Shown one piece after another: positions 1-9,129 of a stretch of DNA of 64,000 bases. Below the pieces are notes generated by a model. The model worked only from the letters and a program-made list of their open reading frames with translations, did no database searches and was not told where the DNA came from. Source of the DNA: Trinickia fusca (lineage in GTDB: Bacteria > Pseudomonadota > Gammaproteobacteria > Burkholderiales > Burkholderiaceae). Position 1 is the stretch's first letter, and the number at the start of each line of letters is the position of its first letter. The translations under genes and the position numbers were made by a program. The stretch is taken from assembly GCF_003628145.1 (NCBI RefSeq), contig NZ_RBZV01000008.1, positions 124,001-188,000 on the forward strand, read 5' to 3'.

Positions 1-735
1 GTCGTCGAAGGCGCATGCGATTTCGAGCTCGTCGCCACAGGAACACGCACGCGACTGACCACGGGCGAGATCGTCGTGGTGCCGCACGGCGCGCACCATC
101 GGCTGCTGCCGTTACCGCGACAGCGCAATAGTGTCGTGCGCATTCTGTGCGGCACGTTCGCCACAGCGCCGCTGCGCGAGAGTGTGCTGCTAGCCGGCAT
201 GCCCGAGCAATTCGTCATCGATACGCAAGACCGCGCCGAATTCGCGTGGCTCGCCGGCGTGCTCGACATGATGGAGAACGAGACGCTGAGCGAGCGGGCC
301 GGCACCGCGGGTATCGTCGGCGACCTGAGCTCGGCCATCTTCACGTTGATTCTGCGCACGTGGCTGGAAGCGGCACCGGTTGCCGCGGGCCTGCTGGCGA
401 TGGCGGCGCACCCAGCGCTAGAGCGAATCGCTGTCGCCTTGCTCGACGAACCCGAGCGAGACTGGACCGCCGAACAACTGGCCGCGCTCGGCCACGTCTC
501 GCGCGCGACGCTCGCGCGGCTCACCGACAAGCACGGCGCCCCGACACCGGCACGGCTCTTGACCGAACTGCGCATGCATCGTGCAGCGCAGTGGCTCGCG
601 CGCGGCGACGCGACAGCCGCACGCGTGGCCGACTGGGTCGGCTACGACTCGGAAGCGGCGTTCAATCGTGCGTTCAAGCGCTTGTTCGGCATCACGCCGG
701 GACGTTTCGCGTCGGCGGCACGCATGCCGCGCTGA
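1..735 (+). CDS. AraC family transcriptional regulator, 5'-truncated by window
   Basis: The frame is open from the first base of the window, so the start lies outside; about 244 residues are visible. The first ~100 visible residues resemble the cupin-like sensor arm of AraC proteins (PHGAHHR segment). The last ~100 hold the paired helix-turn-helix of an AraC/XylS regulator, with the second unit around GYDSEAAFNRAFKRLFG and the usual terminal FGITPGRF. The gene converges on ligD with a 35-base gap. The target is unknown because the upstream neighbour is not visible. The family call is secure; the ligand is not known. Confidence 0.9.
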   Translation, partial: VVEGACDFELVATGTRTRLTTGEIVVVPHGAHHRLLPLPRQRNSVVRILCGTFATAPLRESVLLAGMPEQFVIDTQDRAEFAWLAGVLDMMENETLSERAGTAGIVGDLSSAIFTLILRTWLEAAPVAAGLLAMAAHPALERIAVALLDEPERDWTAEQLAALGHVSRATLARLTDKHGAPTPARLLTELRMHRAAQWLARGDATAARVADWVGYDSEAAFNRAFKRLFGITPGRFASAARMPR

Positions 736-770
736 TACGTAACGATAGCCGCACGCATGCGGCTCCCCGT

Positions 771-3341
771 TCACTCCCCGTTGCCGTCACGCATGCCGAG
801 ACGCATGCGCATCTCGCGCGTGATGCGTTGCCGCGTGCTCGCATAGTCGGCCCATGGGTCCGCTCGCAGCGCGTCGAGCCGTTGGTGAACGTTCTCGACG
901 GTCCACTGCGCCCCACCTGTCGTCGCGTCGACTTCCTCCCACGACAACGGCACCGATACGCCAAGCCCTGGTCGCGCACGCGGCGAGTAAGCCGCCACTG
1001 TGCTCGCGCCGCGGTTGTTACGCAGATAGTCGATGAAGATGCGACCTTGCCGGTTTTGCGCCCCCATCTTCGCGCTGAAGCGCTCGGGCAGCGTATCGGC
1101 CATGTGCTGTGCCGCGGCTTGCGCGAACGCCTTCGCTTGCGCCCAGCTCGCGTGCTTCGCAAGCGGCACGACCACATGCAACCCTTTGCCGCCGCTCGTC
1201 TTGCACCAGGATTGCAGCCCCAGTTCGTCGAGCAGCGAACGCATGAGCTGGGCAGCCTCGATCATGCGCTGCCAGCCGAGGCTCGGATCAGGATCGAGAT
1301 CGAAGACGATGCGATCGGGCTTGTCGATATTGGACGCCAAGGCGTTCCAGGTATGGAGCTCGATCGTACCCATCTGGGCGACGCTGACTAACGCCTGCTC
1401 GCTATCGACCGTCATCAGCGGCGCGTGGCCAGGATCGAGATCCTTGTACATCGTGACGTACGGAATCGACAACCGATTGCTGTGCTTCTGAAAGAACAGC
1501 TCGCCATCGATCCCGTCGGGTGCACGTGTGAGCGCTATTGGTCGCCCTTTCACGTGCGGTAGCATCCACGGCGCCACCCATTCGAAGTAGCGAACGAGAT
1601 CGAGTTTGTGCAAGCCCGTGGTCTTGTCGATCAGACGGTCAGGATGCGTAATGCGGATGCCGGAAAAGATATCTCCAGCTCGATCACGGAGGTTCGAGGG
1701 CTTTGCCGGCTCAGGTTCAGTCGACTCTACCTCGTCTGCATTGCGCGGCGCCTCTCGCACGATCTCGCTCGCGGGCTTGTCACGCCGCCAGCCGATAAAC
1801 GAAGCCTGACGCACGCTGCCCTCGCTGGTCCACTCGGCAAAGCTGCATTCGGCCACGAGCTCGGGCCGGACCCAGTGCGAACGCGCGTGGCCGCGCGCGG
1901 CTGGCATCGTCGCGAACGGCATCGCCTGCGTCTCGAGTGCATTGAGCGCTTTGCGCAACGCGCGCAACGTCGCCGTATCGAAACCCGTGCCCACGCGCCC
2001 TGCGTATTTCAGCGCGCCGTGTCCGTCATACACGCCCAGCAGCAGCGCGCCGAACCCCACCCGGCTGCCCGAGGGATCGCTATAGCCGCCGATCACGAAT
2101 TCCTGCCGGCGCCGGCAACGCAGCTTGACCCATGCCCCACTGCGCGTCGACGTATAGCGGCTGTCACGCCGTTTGCCGATGATGCCTTCGAGCCCCATCT
2201 CGCCGGCACTTTGCAGCAGCGCGTCGGCATCGACCATGAAGTCTTCGGAAAAGCGCAACGTGTCCTGCGCAACCGGCTCCATCAATGCGCGCAGCAACGC
2301 CCGCCGTTGCACGAGCGGCACGCCGCGCAAGTCATAGCCGTTCAGGTAGAGCAAATCGAACACGAACACGACGATGTCCCGCGACCGATTCGCATCGAGC
2401 GCGTTTTGGAGAGCCTGAAAGCTCGGCACGCCGCGCGCCCCGAATACGACGGCCTCGCCGTCGATCCACGCTGTGTGCACGTCGAGCGTCGCGAACGCCT
2501 GGCTCTGCTCGAGAAACTTCGCCGACCAGTCGAGACCGTTACGCGTGAAGATACGCACAGGCTGGGTAGCAGCGTGGTCGATGCGCGCAAGCACGCGGTA
2601 GCCGTCGAATTTCACTTCATACGACCATTCGTCGCTGCGCGGTGCGGTATCGACGAGCGTCGCGAGCTGGGGCTTGACCGACACGGGCAACGGCGCCTTC
2701 ACCGCGCCCTCGATAGACGGCGACGCAGCCAGCACGCGCAACGATTCGCTGGTGCGTGTCGCGACGATGTCCGGGGGTTTGCGTTTGCCGCGATCGGCCA
2801 GCACACTGCCGGGCTGCGCCGCGACCACGTCGTATTCGCTTGCGCTGCGTGCCTCCTCGTCGCGCTCCTTGATCAGCAGCCATTGCTCCTTGTCGCAGCT
2901 GCCATGCATGCTGCTGCGAACGAGCGCCCATCGCCCGTGCAGCTTTTCGCCGTTGAGCGTGAACTTGAGCCGCCCTGCCTCGTAGCCCTCGCGAGCCTGC
3001 GCGACCCCGCCGACCGGCTCCCACGTGCCGCGGTCCCAAACGATGACGGTACCCGCGCCATAGTTGCCTTCGGGAATCTCGCCTTCGAACGTGCCGTACT
3101 CGAGCGGATGGTCCTCGACATGCACGGCGAGCCGCTTGACCGACGGATCGAGGCAAGGCCCCTTCGGCACGGCCCACGAGTGCAGCGTGCCGTCAAGCTC
3201 GAGCCGGAAGTCGTAATGCAAACGGCGCGCGTGGTGTTCTTGAATCACGTACGACAAAGCATGGTCGTCGCCCATAGGCCGCTCGCCGGACGGTTCTGGC
3301 GTCGCGTCGAAACGACGCTTCTTGTCGAGCCTGCCCGCCAT
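771..3341 (-). CDS. ligD: DNA ligase D (ATP-dependent, multidomain NHEJ ligase)
   Basis: An 856-residue multidomain enzyme of bacterial non-homologous end joining. In order: a 3'-phosphoesterase domain (about residues 29-165, with HHARRLHYDFRLE), an ATP-dependent ligase core with the adenylation motif EVKFDGYR (nucleotidyl Lys at about 244), an OB-fold, and a C-terminal primase-polymerase domain (from about 570) with the metal-binding DLDPD motif. This PE-LIG-POL order and length match the Pseudomonas/Burkholderia type. The gene starts 37 bases after ku on the same strand, so the two are probably co-transcribed. It processes, fills and seals ends held by Ku. Confidence 0.97.
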   Translation of the reverse strand: MAGRLDKKRRFDATPEPSGERPMGDDHALSYVIQEHHARRLHYDFRLELDGTLHSWAVPKGPCLDPSVKRLAVHVEDHPLEYGTFEGEIPEGNYGAGTVIVWDRGTWEPVGGVAQAREGYEAGRLKFTLNGEKLHGRWALVRSSMHGSCDKEQWLLIKERDEEARSASEYDVVAAQPGSVLADRGKRKPPDIVATRTSESLRVLAASPSIEGAVKAPLPVSVKPQLATLVDTAPRSDEWSYEVKFDGYRVLARIDHAATQPVRIFTRNGLDWSAKFLEQSQAFATLDVHTAWIDGEAVVFGARGVPSFQALQNALDANRSRDIVVFVFDLLYLNGYDLRGVPLVQRRALLRALMEPVAQDTLRFSEDFMVDADALLQSAGEMGLEGIIGKRRDSRYTSTRSGAWVKLRCRRRQEFVIGGYSDPSGSRVGFGALLLGVYDGHGALKYAGRVGTGFDTATLRALRKALNALETQAMPFATMPAARGHARSHWVRPELVAECSFAEWTSEGSVRQASFIGWRRDKPASEIVREAPRNADEVESTEPEPAKPSNLRDRAGDIFSGIRITHPDRLIDKTTGLHKLDLVRYFEWVAPWMLPHVKGRPIALTRAPDGIDGELFFQKHSNRLSIPYVTMYKDLDPGHAPLMTVDSEQALVSVAQMGTIELHTWNALASNIDKPDRIVFDLDPDPSLGWQRMIEAAQLMRSLLDELGLQSWCKTSGGKGLHVVVPLAKHASWAQAKAFAQAAAQHMADTLPERFSAKMGAQNRQGRIFIDYLRNNRGASTVAAYSPRARPGLGVSVPLSWEEVDATTGGAQWTVENVHQRLDALRADPWADYASTRQRITREMRMRLGMRDGNGE

Positions 3342-3378
3342 GTCGATGCCGATTCAGTTCCGCGCTTTATCGATCCGC

Positions 3379-4197
3379 TCAAGCGACATGCTTGCCTTTG
3401 CCTCGCCCGAGGCTGCGCTTGAGCAACTCCGACAAATCGACGACGTCGGCCGTCGCCCGCGTCCTGGCCGGCACCTTTGCGGTGTCGCTGATTTCACGCG
3501 TCTTGCCCTCGTGAATCTTGCGGTCGACGAGCGCGAGGATGTCGTCGCGGAACGTATCGTGATACTCAGCAGGATTCCAGGGCCCGCTCATCTCCTCGAT
3601 CAGCTTGACCGCCATGTCGATTTCGCGTGCCGTGATGCCGGACTGCTTCGCATCGTCGGGGGGCACCGCGAGATCGTCGCAGGGCAGCACTTCGCCGGCC
3701 CACCGCAACGTGTTCAGCGCAAGCAGGGGGCCAGCCGGAATCAGCGCAGCCAAATGCTGCTTGTTGTGCAGCACGACATTGGCAATGCCGATCTTGCCGG
3801 TCTTGACGAGCGCCTCACGCAGCAAGACATAAGCTTTCTTGCCCTGGCGCTCCGGCACGAGGTAATAGGGCGTATCGAGGTAGAGAAACGAAACGGAGTA
3901 CGCCTCGACGAACGCAAGGATGTCGACGGTCTGCGTCGACTCGGGGCTCGCCGCGCGAATCTCCTCGTCGCTGAGCAGAACGTAGTGGCCCTTTTCGTAT
4001 TCGAAGCCGCGCGCGACGTTCTCGCGGCTGACTTCCTGGCCCGTGCGTTTGTTGATCTGCTTGTAGCCGATCGGGTCGGCCGTATCCTTGTCGAGCAGAT
4101 TGAAGCTCGTGCGCTCGAGACGCGTGGCCGGATACAGCTGCACCGGCACGTTGACGAGGCCGAAGCTGATCGCTCCTTTCCATATCACGCGTGACAT
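3379..4197 (-). CDS. ku: Ku protein, NHEJ end-binding factor
   Basis: A 272-residue bacterial Ku homodimer subunit, recognised by its N-terminus (MSRVIWKGAISFGLVNVPV) and the Ku core. It encircles double-strand ends and recruits LigD, which is encoded next. I chose the ATG at 4195-4197 because it is preceded by AAGGAG seven bases upstream and matches the family's usual start. A longer open frame to 4332 adds a non-conserved Arg-rich stretch and is unlikely. The tail is basic (KRSLGRGKGK), as is common for DNA-binding Ku C-termini. Upstream lies a 245-base spacer that should hold the promoter of ku-ligD. Confidence 0.97.
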   Translation of the reverse strand: MSRVIWKGAISFGLVNVPVQLYPATRLERTSFNLLDKDTADPIGYKQINKRTGQEVSRENVARGFEYEKGHYVLLSDEEIRAASPESTQTVDILAFVEAYSVSFLYLDTPYYLVPERQGKKAYVLLREALVKTGKIGIANVVLHNKQHLAALIPAGPLLALNTLRWAGEVLPCDDLAVPPDDAKQSGITAREIDMAVKLIEEMSGPWNPAEYHDTFRDDILALVDRKIHEGKTREISDTAKVPARTRATADVVDLSELLKRSLGRGKGKHVA

Positions 4198-4442
4198 GAT
4201 GGCTCCTTTGCGTGGTCCGCGAACACTACGCGCAAGCAGCGCGAGGTACGCGACAAACCGGCTCGGCAGCGTCACGCGCCTCGGCCCGTGGGCGCAGGCG
4301 GCGGGTGCCTGCGCGACGTCATCGGCATGCACCGACCGACATCGTCGCGAGGAAGATCACCAGGAAAATAAAGGATAGTATTTTTGCGTTCCGGGTGGCG
4401 TCCGCTGCGATGCCGGCGAGCCCGATAAGCGGAAATGGTCGC

Positions 4443-4994
4443 TCAGTCGTCGCCGCGTTCGACGGGCAACTTGTCAGGATCGGCCAGCGTTCGGTAGGGC
4501 AGCGCGTTCGAAGCAGGGTCGGTCGTCGTTTCATCGATGACACGCTCGACGTCGGCCGTCTTCGCGAGCTCGGCCAGGAATGTGTGCTTGTCGAAATCCG
4601 GCGCCACGCATCCCATGACGTAGACGAAGCGGCGTTGCAGCACGAGCCACAGCGTCGTGCGGTGCTGCCAGTGCGTGGCTGGCTCGATGTTGTTCAGGCG
4701 CCGGTGCACGGCCTCGTCGATTTCCTTGTCGTACAGGTAGCCGTTGGATAGCCGGCAACGGCCTTCCCACCAGCAGCTGTTGCCGCGCTCGACACGCCAA
4801 TGCGATTGCCTGCGCCACTCGTCTTCGGTCTCGAGCGGCCCGAGCGGTGTGGGGCAGGCCGCGATTGCCTGCGAGACTTCGAAAAACGGATCGTTGCCGC
4901 GGTTCAGGCGCCCGCTGTCGGCCCACGCGCTCGCGCCTGCGCTCGCCAACGCGATCGATACAGCCCCTGCACTCCATCGCAGCACGCGTTTCAT
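4443..4994 (-). CDS. Secreted protein with BON-like domain
   Basis: 183 residues with an N-terminal signal peptide (Arg-rich start, Ala-rich core, cleavage near SAWA-DSG), so it is exported to the periplasm. The middle carries a Trp/Cys-rich segment (SCWWEGRC). It is followed by a stretch shaped like a BON domain: DKEIDEAVHRRLNN, a beta segment ending in VYVMGCV where BON has its glycine, then a helix and DVERVIDE. Four cysteines are compatible with disulfides. BON proteins bind phospholipid or interact with the envelope. The assignment rests on pattern only; I do not recognise a named family. It is monocistronic by spacing. Confidence 0.6.
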   Translation of the reverse strand: MKRVLRWSAGAVSIALASAGASAWADSGRLNRGNDPFFEVSQAIAACPTPLGPLETEDEWRRQSHWRVERGNSCWWEGRCRLSNGYLYDKEIDEAVHRRLNNIEPATHWQHRTTLWLVLQRRFVYVMGCVAPDFDKHTFLAELAKTADVERVIDETTTDPASNALPYRTLADPDKLPVERGDD

Positions 4995-5227
4995 ACGTCC
5001 CCCGTTGTTTTAATACGACGCGATCAATCAGGAACGGCAGTCGGAAGGTCGGCGCGATTTCATCACGCGATGCCGTGCGTGGCAAGACTCGGCAATGCCG
5101 GACTCGACTCGTTGCGAACGCGTGCCCCCTGCAAAAACGGCATGCGAATTGCTTCCGGTTCTGGCACGATTGGCACACGCGGTATTCGATATAAACAAAA
5201 GACCAAGCACCAAGGAAAAAACACGCC

Positions 5228-6085
5228 ATGGCGATCTCGATCGCATCACCGCGTCACCTGTGCGCAGGCGCGCTTGCCGCTGCCGCGCTGATACCCGGGC
5301 CCGCGGCGGCCCAGACGCCGTCGCCGCTCGCCGAGTGGCAATACTCGTCGGGCATCCTGCTCGAGCAGATGTTCGAGCCGAATCTGCCGACCTGGCGCAT
5401 TCGGGTGGGACCGACGGTCGCTTTTCAACCGCGTTACGACGGCGCCGACAGCTACGCGACCCAGACCGGCGCGGCCATCGACATTCGCTACCGCGATCGC
5501 TTCTTTTTTTCAACCGGCGAAGGCCTCGGCGCCAACGTGCTGACCGGGCCGAACTGGCGGGTCGCACTCGGCGCGGCCTACGATATCGGGCGCCGCTCGG
5601 CCGACGATCTCGATCATCTGCACGGCCTGCCCAACATCAACCCGGCACCGCTGCTGCGCCTATCCGGCGAGTATGTGGTGTCGAAGTCGTTCCCGCTGGT
5701 CGTGCGCGCCGACGTGCGTCGCAGCTTCGGCGGCGACAACGGCTGGATCGGCGACCTCGGCGCGTACATGCCGATGCCGGGCAGCTCCGAGAAGTTCTCG
5801 TGGTTCGTCGGTCCGACGATGACGGCAGCCGATTCGCGCTACATGAATAGTTGGTTCGGCGTGAGCCCGGCGGCATCGGCTCGCTCGGGGCTCTCGACCT
5901 ATCACGCGTCGGCCGGTATCAAGTCGGTCGGCATCGGCGTCAGCGCCGACTGGGAGATCCGCAAGCATTGGCTGCTGTCGGCCGATGCGGCATTCCAGCA
6001 GCTCGTCGGCTCGGCCGCGCATAGCCCGATCACGCAGACGCGCGGGTCGGGCGTGTTCGACTTGTCCATCGACTACGATTTCTGA
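5228..6085 (+). CDS. MipA/OmpV family outer-membrane protein
   Basis: 285 residues: a signal peptide (cleavage near GPAAA-QTP), then alternating beta strands of an outer-membrane barrel ending in the aromatic SIDYDF, as BAM substrates do. The sequence follows the MipA/OmpV pattern: WRIRVGPTVAFQPRYDGADS near the N-terminus, then GANVLTGPNWRVALGAAYDIGRR, with DLDHLHGLPNI in the next loop. Family members are scaffold or porin-like proteins. The gene stands alone between opposite-strand genes. A likely terminator lies about 110 bases downstream. Confidence 0.9.
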   Translation: MAISIASPRHLCAGALAAAALIPGPAAAQTPSPLAEWQYSSGILLEQMFEPNLPTWRIRVGPTVAFQPRYDGADSYATQTGAAIDIRYRDRFFFSTGEGLGANVLTGPNWRVALGAAYDIGRRSADDLDHLHGLPNINPAPLLRLSGEYVVSKSFPLVVRADVRRSFGGDNGWIGDLGAYMPMPGSSEKFSWFVGPTMTAADSRYMNSWFGVSPAASARSGLSTYHASAGIKSVGIGVSADWEIRKHWLLSADAAFQQLVGSAAHSPITQTRGSGVFDLSIDYDF

Positions 6086-6194
6086 CGAGGGTGCTTGCGC
6101 AGCCCGCTGCCAACACGTAGGATCCGCTACGTAGTCGGGAGCGCTGAGACATCGGTGCGATGGGCGATTGTTCCACCCGGCTTCCCAATTCTGG

Positions 6195-6218
6195 CGGACC
6201 GCGACGCGGTCCGTTTTT
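6195..6218 (+). terminator. Rho-independent terminator after mipA-like gene
   Basis: An eight-base stem CGGACCGC / GCGGTCCG with a three-base loop, followed directly by five T on the + strand. It lies between convergent genes, so it most simply ends transcription from the MipA/OmpV gene. Confidence 0.8.
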
Positions 6219-6238
6219 CATTTGGATGCCCATCGTCG

Positions 6239-7618
6239 TCAAGCCGACAAATCATCGGCATGCGGTAACTCCGATTCACCGTTCGCGTCGCGCAATCCAT
6301 AGCGAACCATCAGCCGGTACAGCGTCGAGCGCGATACGCCGAGCTCGGCCGCCGCCTCGTTGATGCGATCGCCATGCCGCAGCAACGCGGTCTCGATCAC
6401 TTTCTTTTCCGCCGCCTCGCGTGCTTCGACCAGCGTCATGCCGGGCTGCGCGCTCGCAGGTTGAAGGCCGAGGTCCTCGGCGCCGATCAGCTTGCCCTCT
6501 GCCATCACGATGGCGCGCCGCACGCGATTGATCAGCTCGCGCACATTGCCGGGCCATGTGTACTCGTGCATTGCCTCGATCCCCGACGCGGCGAAGCCGC
6601 GAATCTTGCGTGCGCTGTCGCTCTTGTATTTGTGCAGCATGTGATGCGCAAGCAGCTCGATGTCCTTGCCGCGTGCGCGCAACGGCGGTTCGTCCACGCG
6701 CAGCACGCATAGGCGATGGAACAGGTCCGCGCGAAACCGCGCGTCATCCATCGCGCCTTCGAGATCGACGTGCGTGGCCGAAATCACGCGCACGTCTACG
6801 GCGATCGACTCGTGTCCACCAAGCCGTTCGATCTTGCCCTCCTGCAAAAAGCGCAACAGGCTCGCCTGGCTCTCGAGCGGCAGATCGCCGATTTCGTCGA
6901 GAAACAACGTGCCGCCGTCCGCCGCTTCGACACGGCCGATCTTGCGTTGATGCGCACCCGTGAACGCACCGCGCTCATAGCCGAACAGCTCCGATTGCAA
7001 CAAGTGCGGCGGAATCGCGCCGCAGTTGATCGCAACGAACGGCGCCTTGCGTCGAGGCGAGCGCTCATGAATGGCTTGGGCGGTCAGCTCCTTGCCCGTG
7101 CCCGATTCGCCGGCAATAAATACCGGCGCGTCCGTCGCCGCGACCTTGCGAACCATGCGAAAAAGCCGCTGCATGGCCTCGCAATCGCCAATCATGTGCG
7201 CGTCGCCGGTCGTGCCCCCTTCTGCCCGTTGCATCTCATCGTTCAGCGCCGACATGCCGCGCGCATGACCCAGAATCGCCGCGATGCGCGCAGGCTCCGT
7301 CGGCAGTGTCACGTAGTCGAAACAGTACAGACCGATAAGGCGACGCACACTCTCGTCAGTCATCTGCCCTGCCTTGACGGCCGCTACCCAGTTGATTCTC
7401 GAGGTTTGCAGCAGCGTTTCGACGACCCGCCAATCGCCCGCATCCACGCTGCCCAGATCGATGAGCCCCGCGGACTTCGGCCATTGCTTGGCGACCGCCC
7501 CAGCACGATTCGGCTGAGCCACGACCTCGACCGCCCACCCTGCTGCGCGCAGGTGTGCGATCAGTGCCGCGTCGGGCACCGTAGTGACATAAACGAGCAA
7601 AGGGGAGCTGGATAGCAT
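6239..7618 (-). CDS. Sigma-54-dependent Fis-family regulator with VpsR-like N-terminus
   Basis: 459 residues from the ATG at 7618; an in-frame TTG at 7636 would add six. The first ~120 residues look like the VpsR-type sensor domain, a receiver relative lacking clear phospho-acceptor features. The AAA+ domain has Walker A GESGTGKE (about 170-177), the sigma-54 contact loop GAFTGA and GGTLFLDEIGD. A Fis-type helix-turn-helix (NEAAAELGVSRSTLYRLM) ends the protein. Relatives such as VpsR and BerB respond to cyclic-di-GMP and control exopolysaccharide. A similar ligand is plausible here, since a GGDEF-EAL protein lies 8 kb away, but it is inferred. Confidence 0.9.
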   Translation of the reverse strand: MLSSSPLLVYVTTVPDAALIAHLRAAGWAVEVVAQPNRAGAVAKQWPKSAGLIDLGSVDAGDWRVVETLLQTSRINWVAAVKAGQMTDESVRRLIGLYCFDYVTLPTEPARIAAILGHARGMSALNDEMQRAEGGTTGDAHMIGDCEAMQRLFRMVRKVAATDAPVFIAGESGTGKELTAQAIHERSPRRKAPFVAINCGAIPPHLLQSELFGYERGAFTGAHQRKIGRVEAADGGTLFLDEIGDLPLESQASLLRFLQEGKIERLGGHESIAVDVRVISATHVDLEGAMDDARFRADLFHRLCVLRVDEPPLRARGKDIELLAHHMLHKYKSDSARKIRGFAASGIEAMHEYTWPGNVRELINRVRRAIVMAEGKLIGAEDLGLQPASAQPGMTLVEAREAAEKKVIETALLRHGDRINEAAAELGVSRSTLYRLMVRYGLRDANGESELPHADDLSA

Positions 7619-7781
7619 GGCCGTTTCGGATGGCAATCGTCGTATCGAGCTTCGCTGAGGAACCGCTCCTCTTCCCTACAATAATCGATCACAACTGAAT
7701 TCCCATCCCTCATTCGCATTGCACCGCAACGATGCGACTCGATTTCGCATAAGCAGCCCGGACGTCCAGGCCCGCGCGGGA

Positions 7782-8210
7782 TTACGCCGACATCAAAGCA
7801 GGCGTTTCGGCCACCAACGGCTCCCCGCGTTTGTGCAACGCCGAAGAACACCAGCCCGTGTAGAGCGTGCGACCAGCAATGGGCTTGCCCGCATCGTGCT
7901 CGACAATATGCGCGACCAGCGGCAACAAACGGACAGCGGCCTGGAGCTGCCACACGTTCAGGTGCCCCGACGACAATGGCGATGTCGACGCGGGCGGCAT
8001 ATGCCCTGCGACTTGCCCGGCATCGCGAATGTCGAGGCGATAACGCAAGGGAGTATGCGCATCCGGGAACGCGATCGACACGTCGTAGAAGCGCGCCGGC
8101 CTGCGTGGATGAACATAGCGAAAACAGAACTTCGCCGCGCCGCTCGCCCGCGTTTCGGGTGGCTTTGCGGGCGGCACGAGGCACAACAAACTCGAATCGC
8201 TCACGGACAT
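7782..8210 (-). CDS. Hypothetical protein, 142 aa
   Basis: I do not recognise this family. The start at 8210 (MSVSDSSLL) has AGGGAG just upstream, so I prefer it to the longer frame reaching 8573, whose extension is low-complexity and Arg/Cys-rich. The protein is soluble in appearance, with a likely beta-rich middle (AKFCFRYVHPRRPARFYDVS). Its C-terminal half contains WQLQAAVRLLPLVAHIVEHD and a Trp-Cys pair. It is divergent from the small membrane protein at 8480, and the shared 269-base intergenic region holds an inverted repeat and an FNR-like box. It may belong to the same oxygen-linked regulon. Confidence 0.55.
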   Translation of the reverse strand: MSVSDSSLLCLVPPAKPPETRASGAAKFCFRYVHPRRPARFYDVSIAFPDAHTPLRYRLDIRDAGQVAGHMPPASTSPLSSGHLNVWQLQAAVRLLPLVAHIVEHDAGKPIAGRTLYTGWCSSALHKRGEPLVAETPALMSA

Positions 8211-8287
8211 GTCTCCCTGATGGTCTTGTTGCGTGCCGCCTTCGACGAGGCGGTTTCGAATCAGTATTCCAGAGGGAAGCTGCAAGT

Positions 8288-8305
8288 ATTTGACGATTGT
8301 CAAAT
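8288..8305. promoter_or_regulatory. Inverted repeat in divergent promoter region
   Basis: ATTTGAC and its exact complement GTCAAAT flank a four-base centre. The site lies 78 bases upstream of the minus-strand 142-residue gene and about 175 bases upstream of the plus-strand membrane gene. It looks like a dimeric regulator site; the factor is unknown. Confidence 0.4.
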
Positions 8306-8396
8306 CGTCGTACGTGATTTTTTCAATTGCTTGACGACGCGGCTTTCGTGCCGCCGACAGGCCTCCCCCCTCGCGCTCGAGCTGGCACTCGTTCAA

Positions 8397-8410
8397 TTGA
8401 TCCAGGTCAA
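8397..8410. promoter_or_regulatory. FNR/Anr-like box (TTGAT-N4-GTCAA)
   Basis: TTGATCCAGGTCAA differs at one position from the FNR consensus TTGAT-N4-ATCAA. Its centre is 76 bases before the ATG at 8480, a plausible activation distance. Two sister sites occur at 10193 and 14399. Confidence 0.6.
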
Positions 8411-8479
8411 ATCTCCACACCGGTCGTTCATTACATTGACATCGCACACGACCGAACGCACAACGAGAAGGGGGCCACC

Positions 8480-8827
8480 ATGCAGCACATTCATCGCCTT
8501 CACCCCGAATGGCGGCATGCCACCGCACCGACCTACATCGCGAGCTACATCTTTCCCTTGTTGTTGCTGGCATACGAGGTGTATCGGCTCGGCTCGTGGA
8601 TCGCGCTGCAAGGCACCGACTTCAAGAACTACAGCCAAACCGGATACGAATTCACGATGATGCTCGCGACGTTCATCGTGCAAGTGGCGGCGGAGGGCGT
8701 ATTTCTAGCGATCGCGTGGGTCGGTCGTGATCCCGATCTCGAGCAGCGCCTCGCCAATGTATCGCTCGGTGTACTGTGCTCGTTCCTCGTGCTCGCCTTC
8801 GATTACCTGCTGCAAGTCGCGTTCTGA
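8480..8827 (+). CDS. Small integral membrane protein, unknown function
   Basis: 115 residues with about three hydrophobic helices: around SYIFPLLLLAYEVYRL, around TMMLATFIVQVAAEGVFLAI, and the C-terminal GVLCSFLVLAFDYLLQVAF. The start at 8480 has AAGGGGG a few bases upstream. The frame is open further back to 8327, but that part is not membrane-like and overlaps the regulatory sites. I recognise no named family. The FNR-like box upstream suggests expression at low oxygen. Its neighbours are a divergent unknown gene and a downstream 66-residue protein about 300 bases away. Confidence 0.65.
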   Translation: MQHIHRLHPEWRHATAPTYIASYIFPLLLLAYEVYRLGSWIALQGTDFKNYSQTGYEFTMMLATFIVQVAAEGVFLAIAWVGRDPDLEQRLANVSLGVLCSFLVLAFDYLLQVAF

Positions 8828-9129
8828 CATTCCGCTATCCATCGTTGACGGCGCGCTTGCATCGCCGCCCTCCAAGCCAGTCGATCGTCAGCCCCAGACG
8901 CGCTCGCCCTCCCGTGTTGCAGTGCGCTGTGTGAAGGCGCCACCCCCGCTATCCCCTTGTAGGCGAACGCCGACAGCATCGCTCGATGCCTTACGCGAGG
9001 TTCAGTGTGGGCTGATTTCCAATACGCGGTGCTCCGCCGATACTGAAGCCATCGGATAACCGATCGGCGAAACGGCCTCCGAACTGCCCAGCGTCTCGCC
9101 GCCCTGCAATGCACATTCGGAGCACCGCC
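8828..9129. other. Intergenic region, 302 bases
   Basis: No convincing coding frame. The right half holds overlapping short inverted repeats built from ATCGG/CCGAT around 9030-9072, which could fold into a hairpin in the leader of the small gene at 9130. Otherwise I see nothing distinctive. Confidence 0.4.

Noticed and set aside
1608-3422. A 600-codon open frame antisense to ligD
   Set aside because: Mirror of a GC-rich gene: composition is Arg/His/Ala-rich, no domain, and ligD on the other strand is fully convincing. Similar antisense frames occur across 15809-17359 and 25033-26514.
4292-4314. Terminator downstream of the BON-like gene
   Set aside because: There is a good GCGCAGGC / GCCTGCGC hairpin, but no T-run on either strand and it lies in the ku promoter region.
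5160-5185. Sigma-54 promoter before the MipA/OmpV gene (TGGCAC seen near 5163)
   Set aside because: The second element does not match TTGCA at the required spacing.
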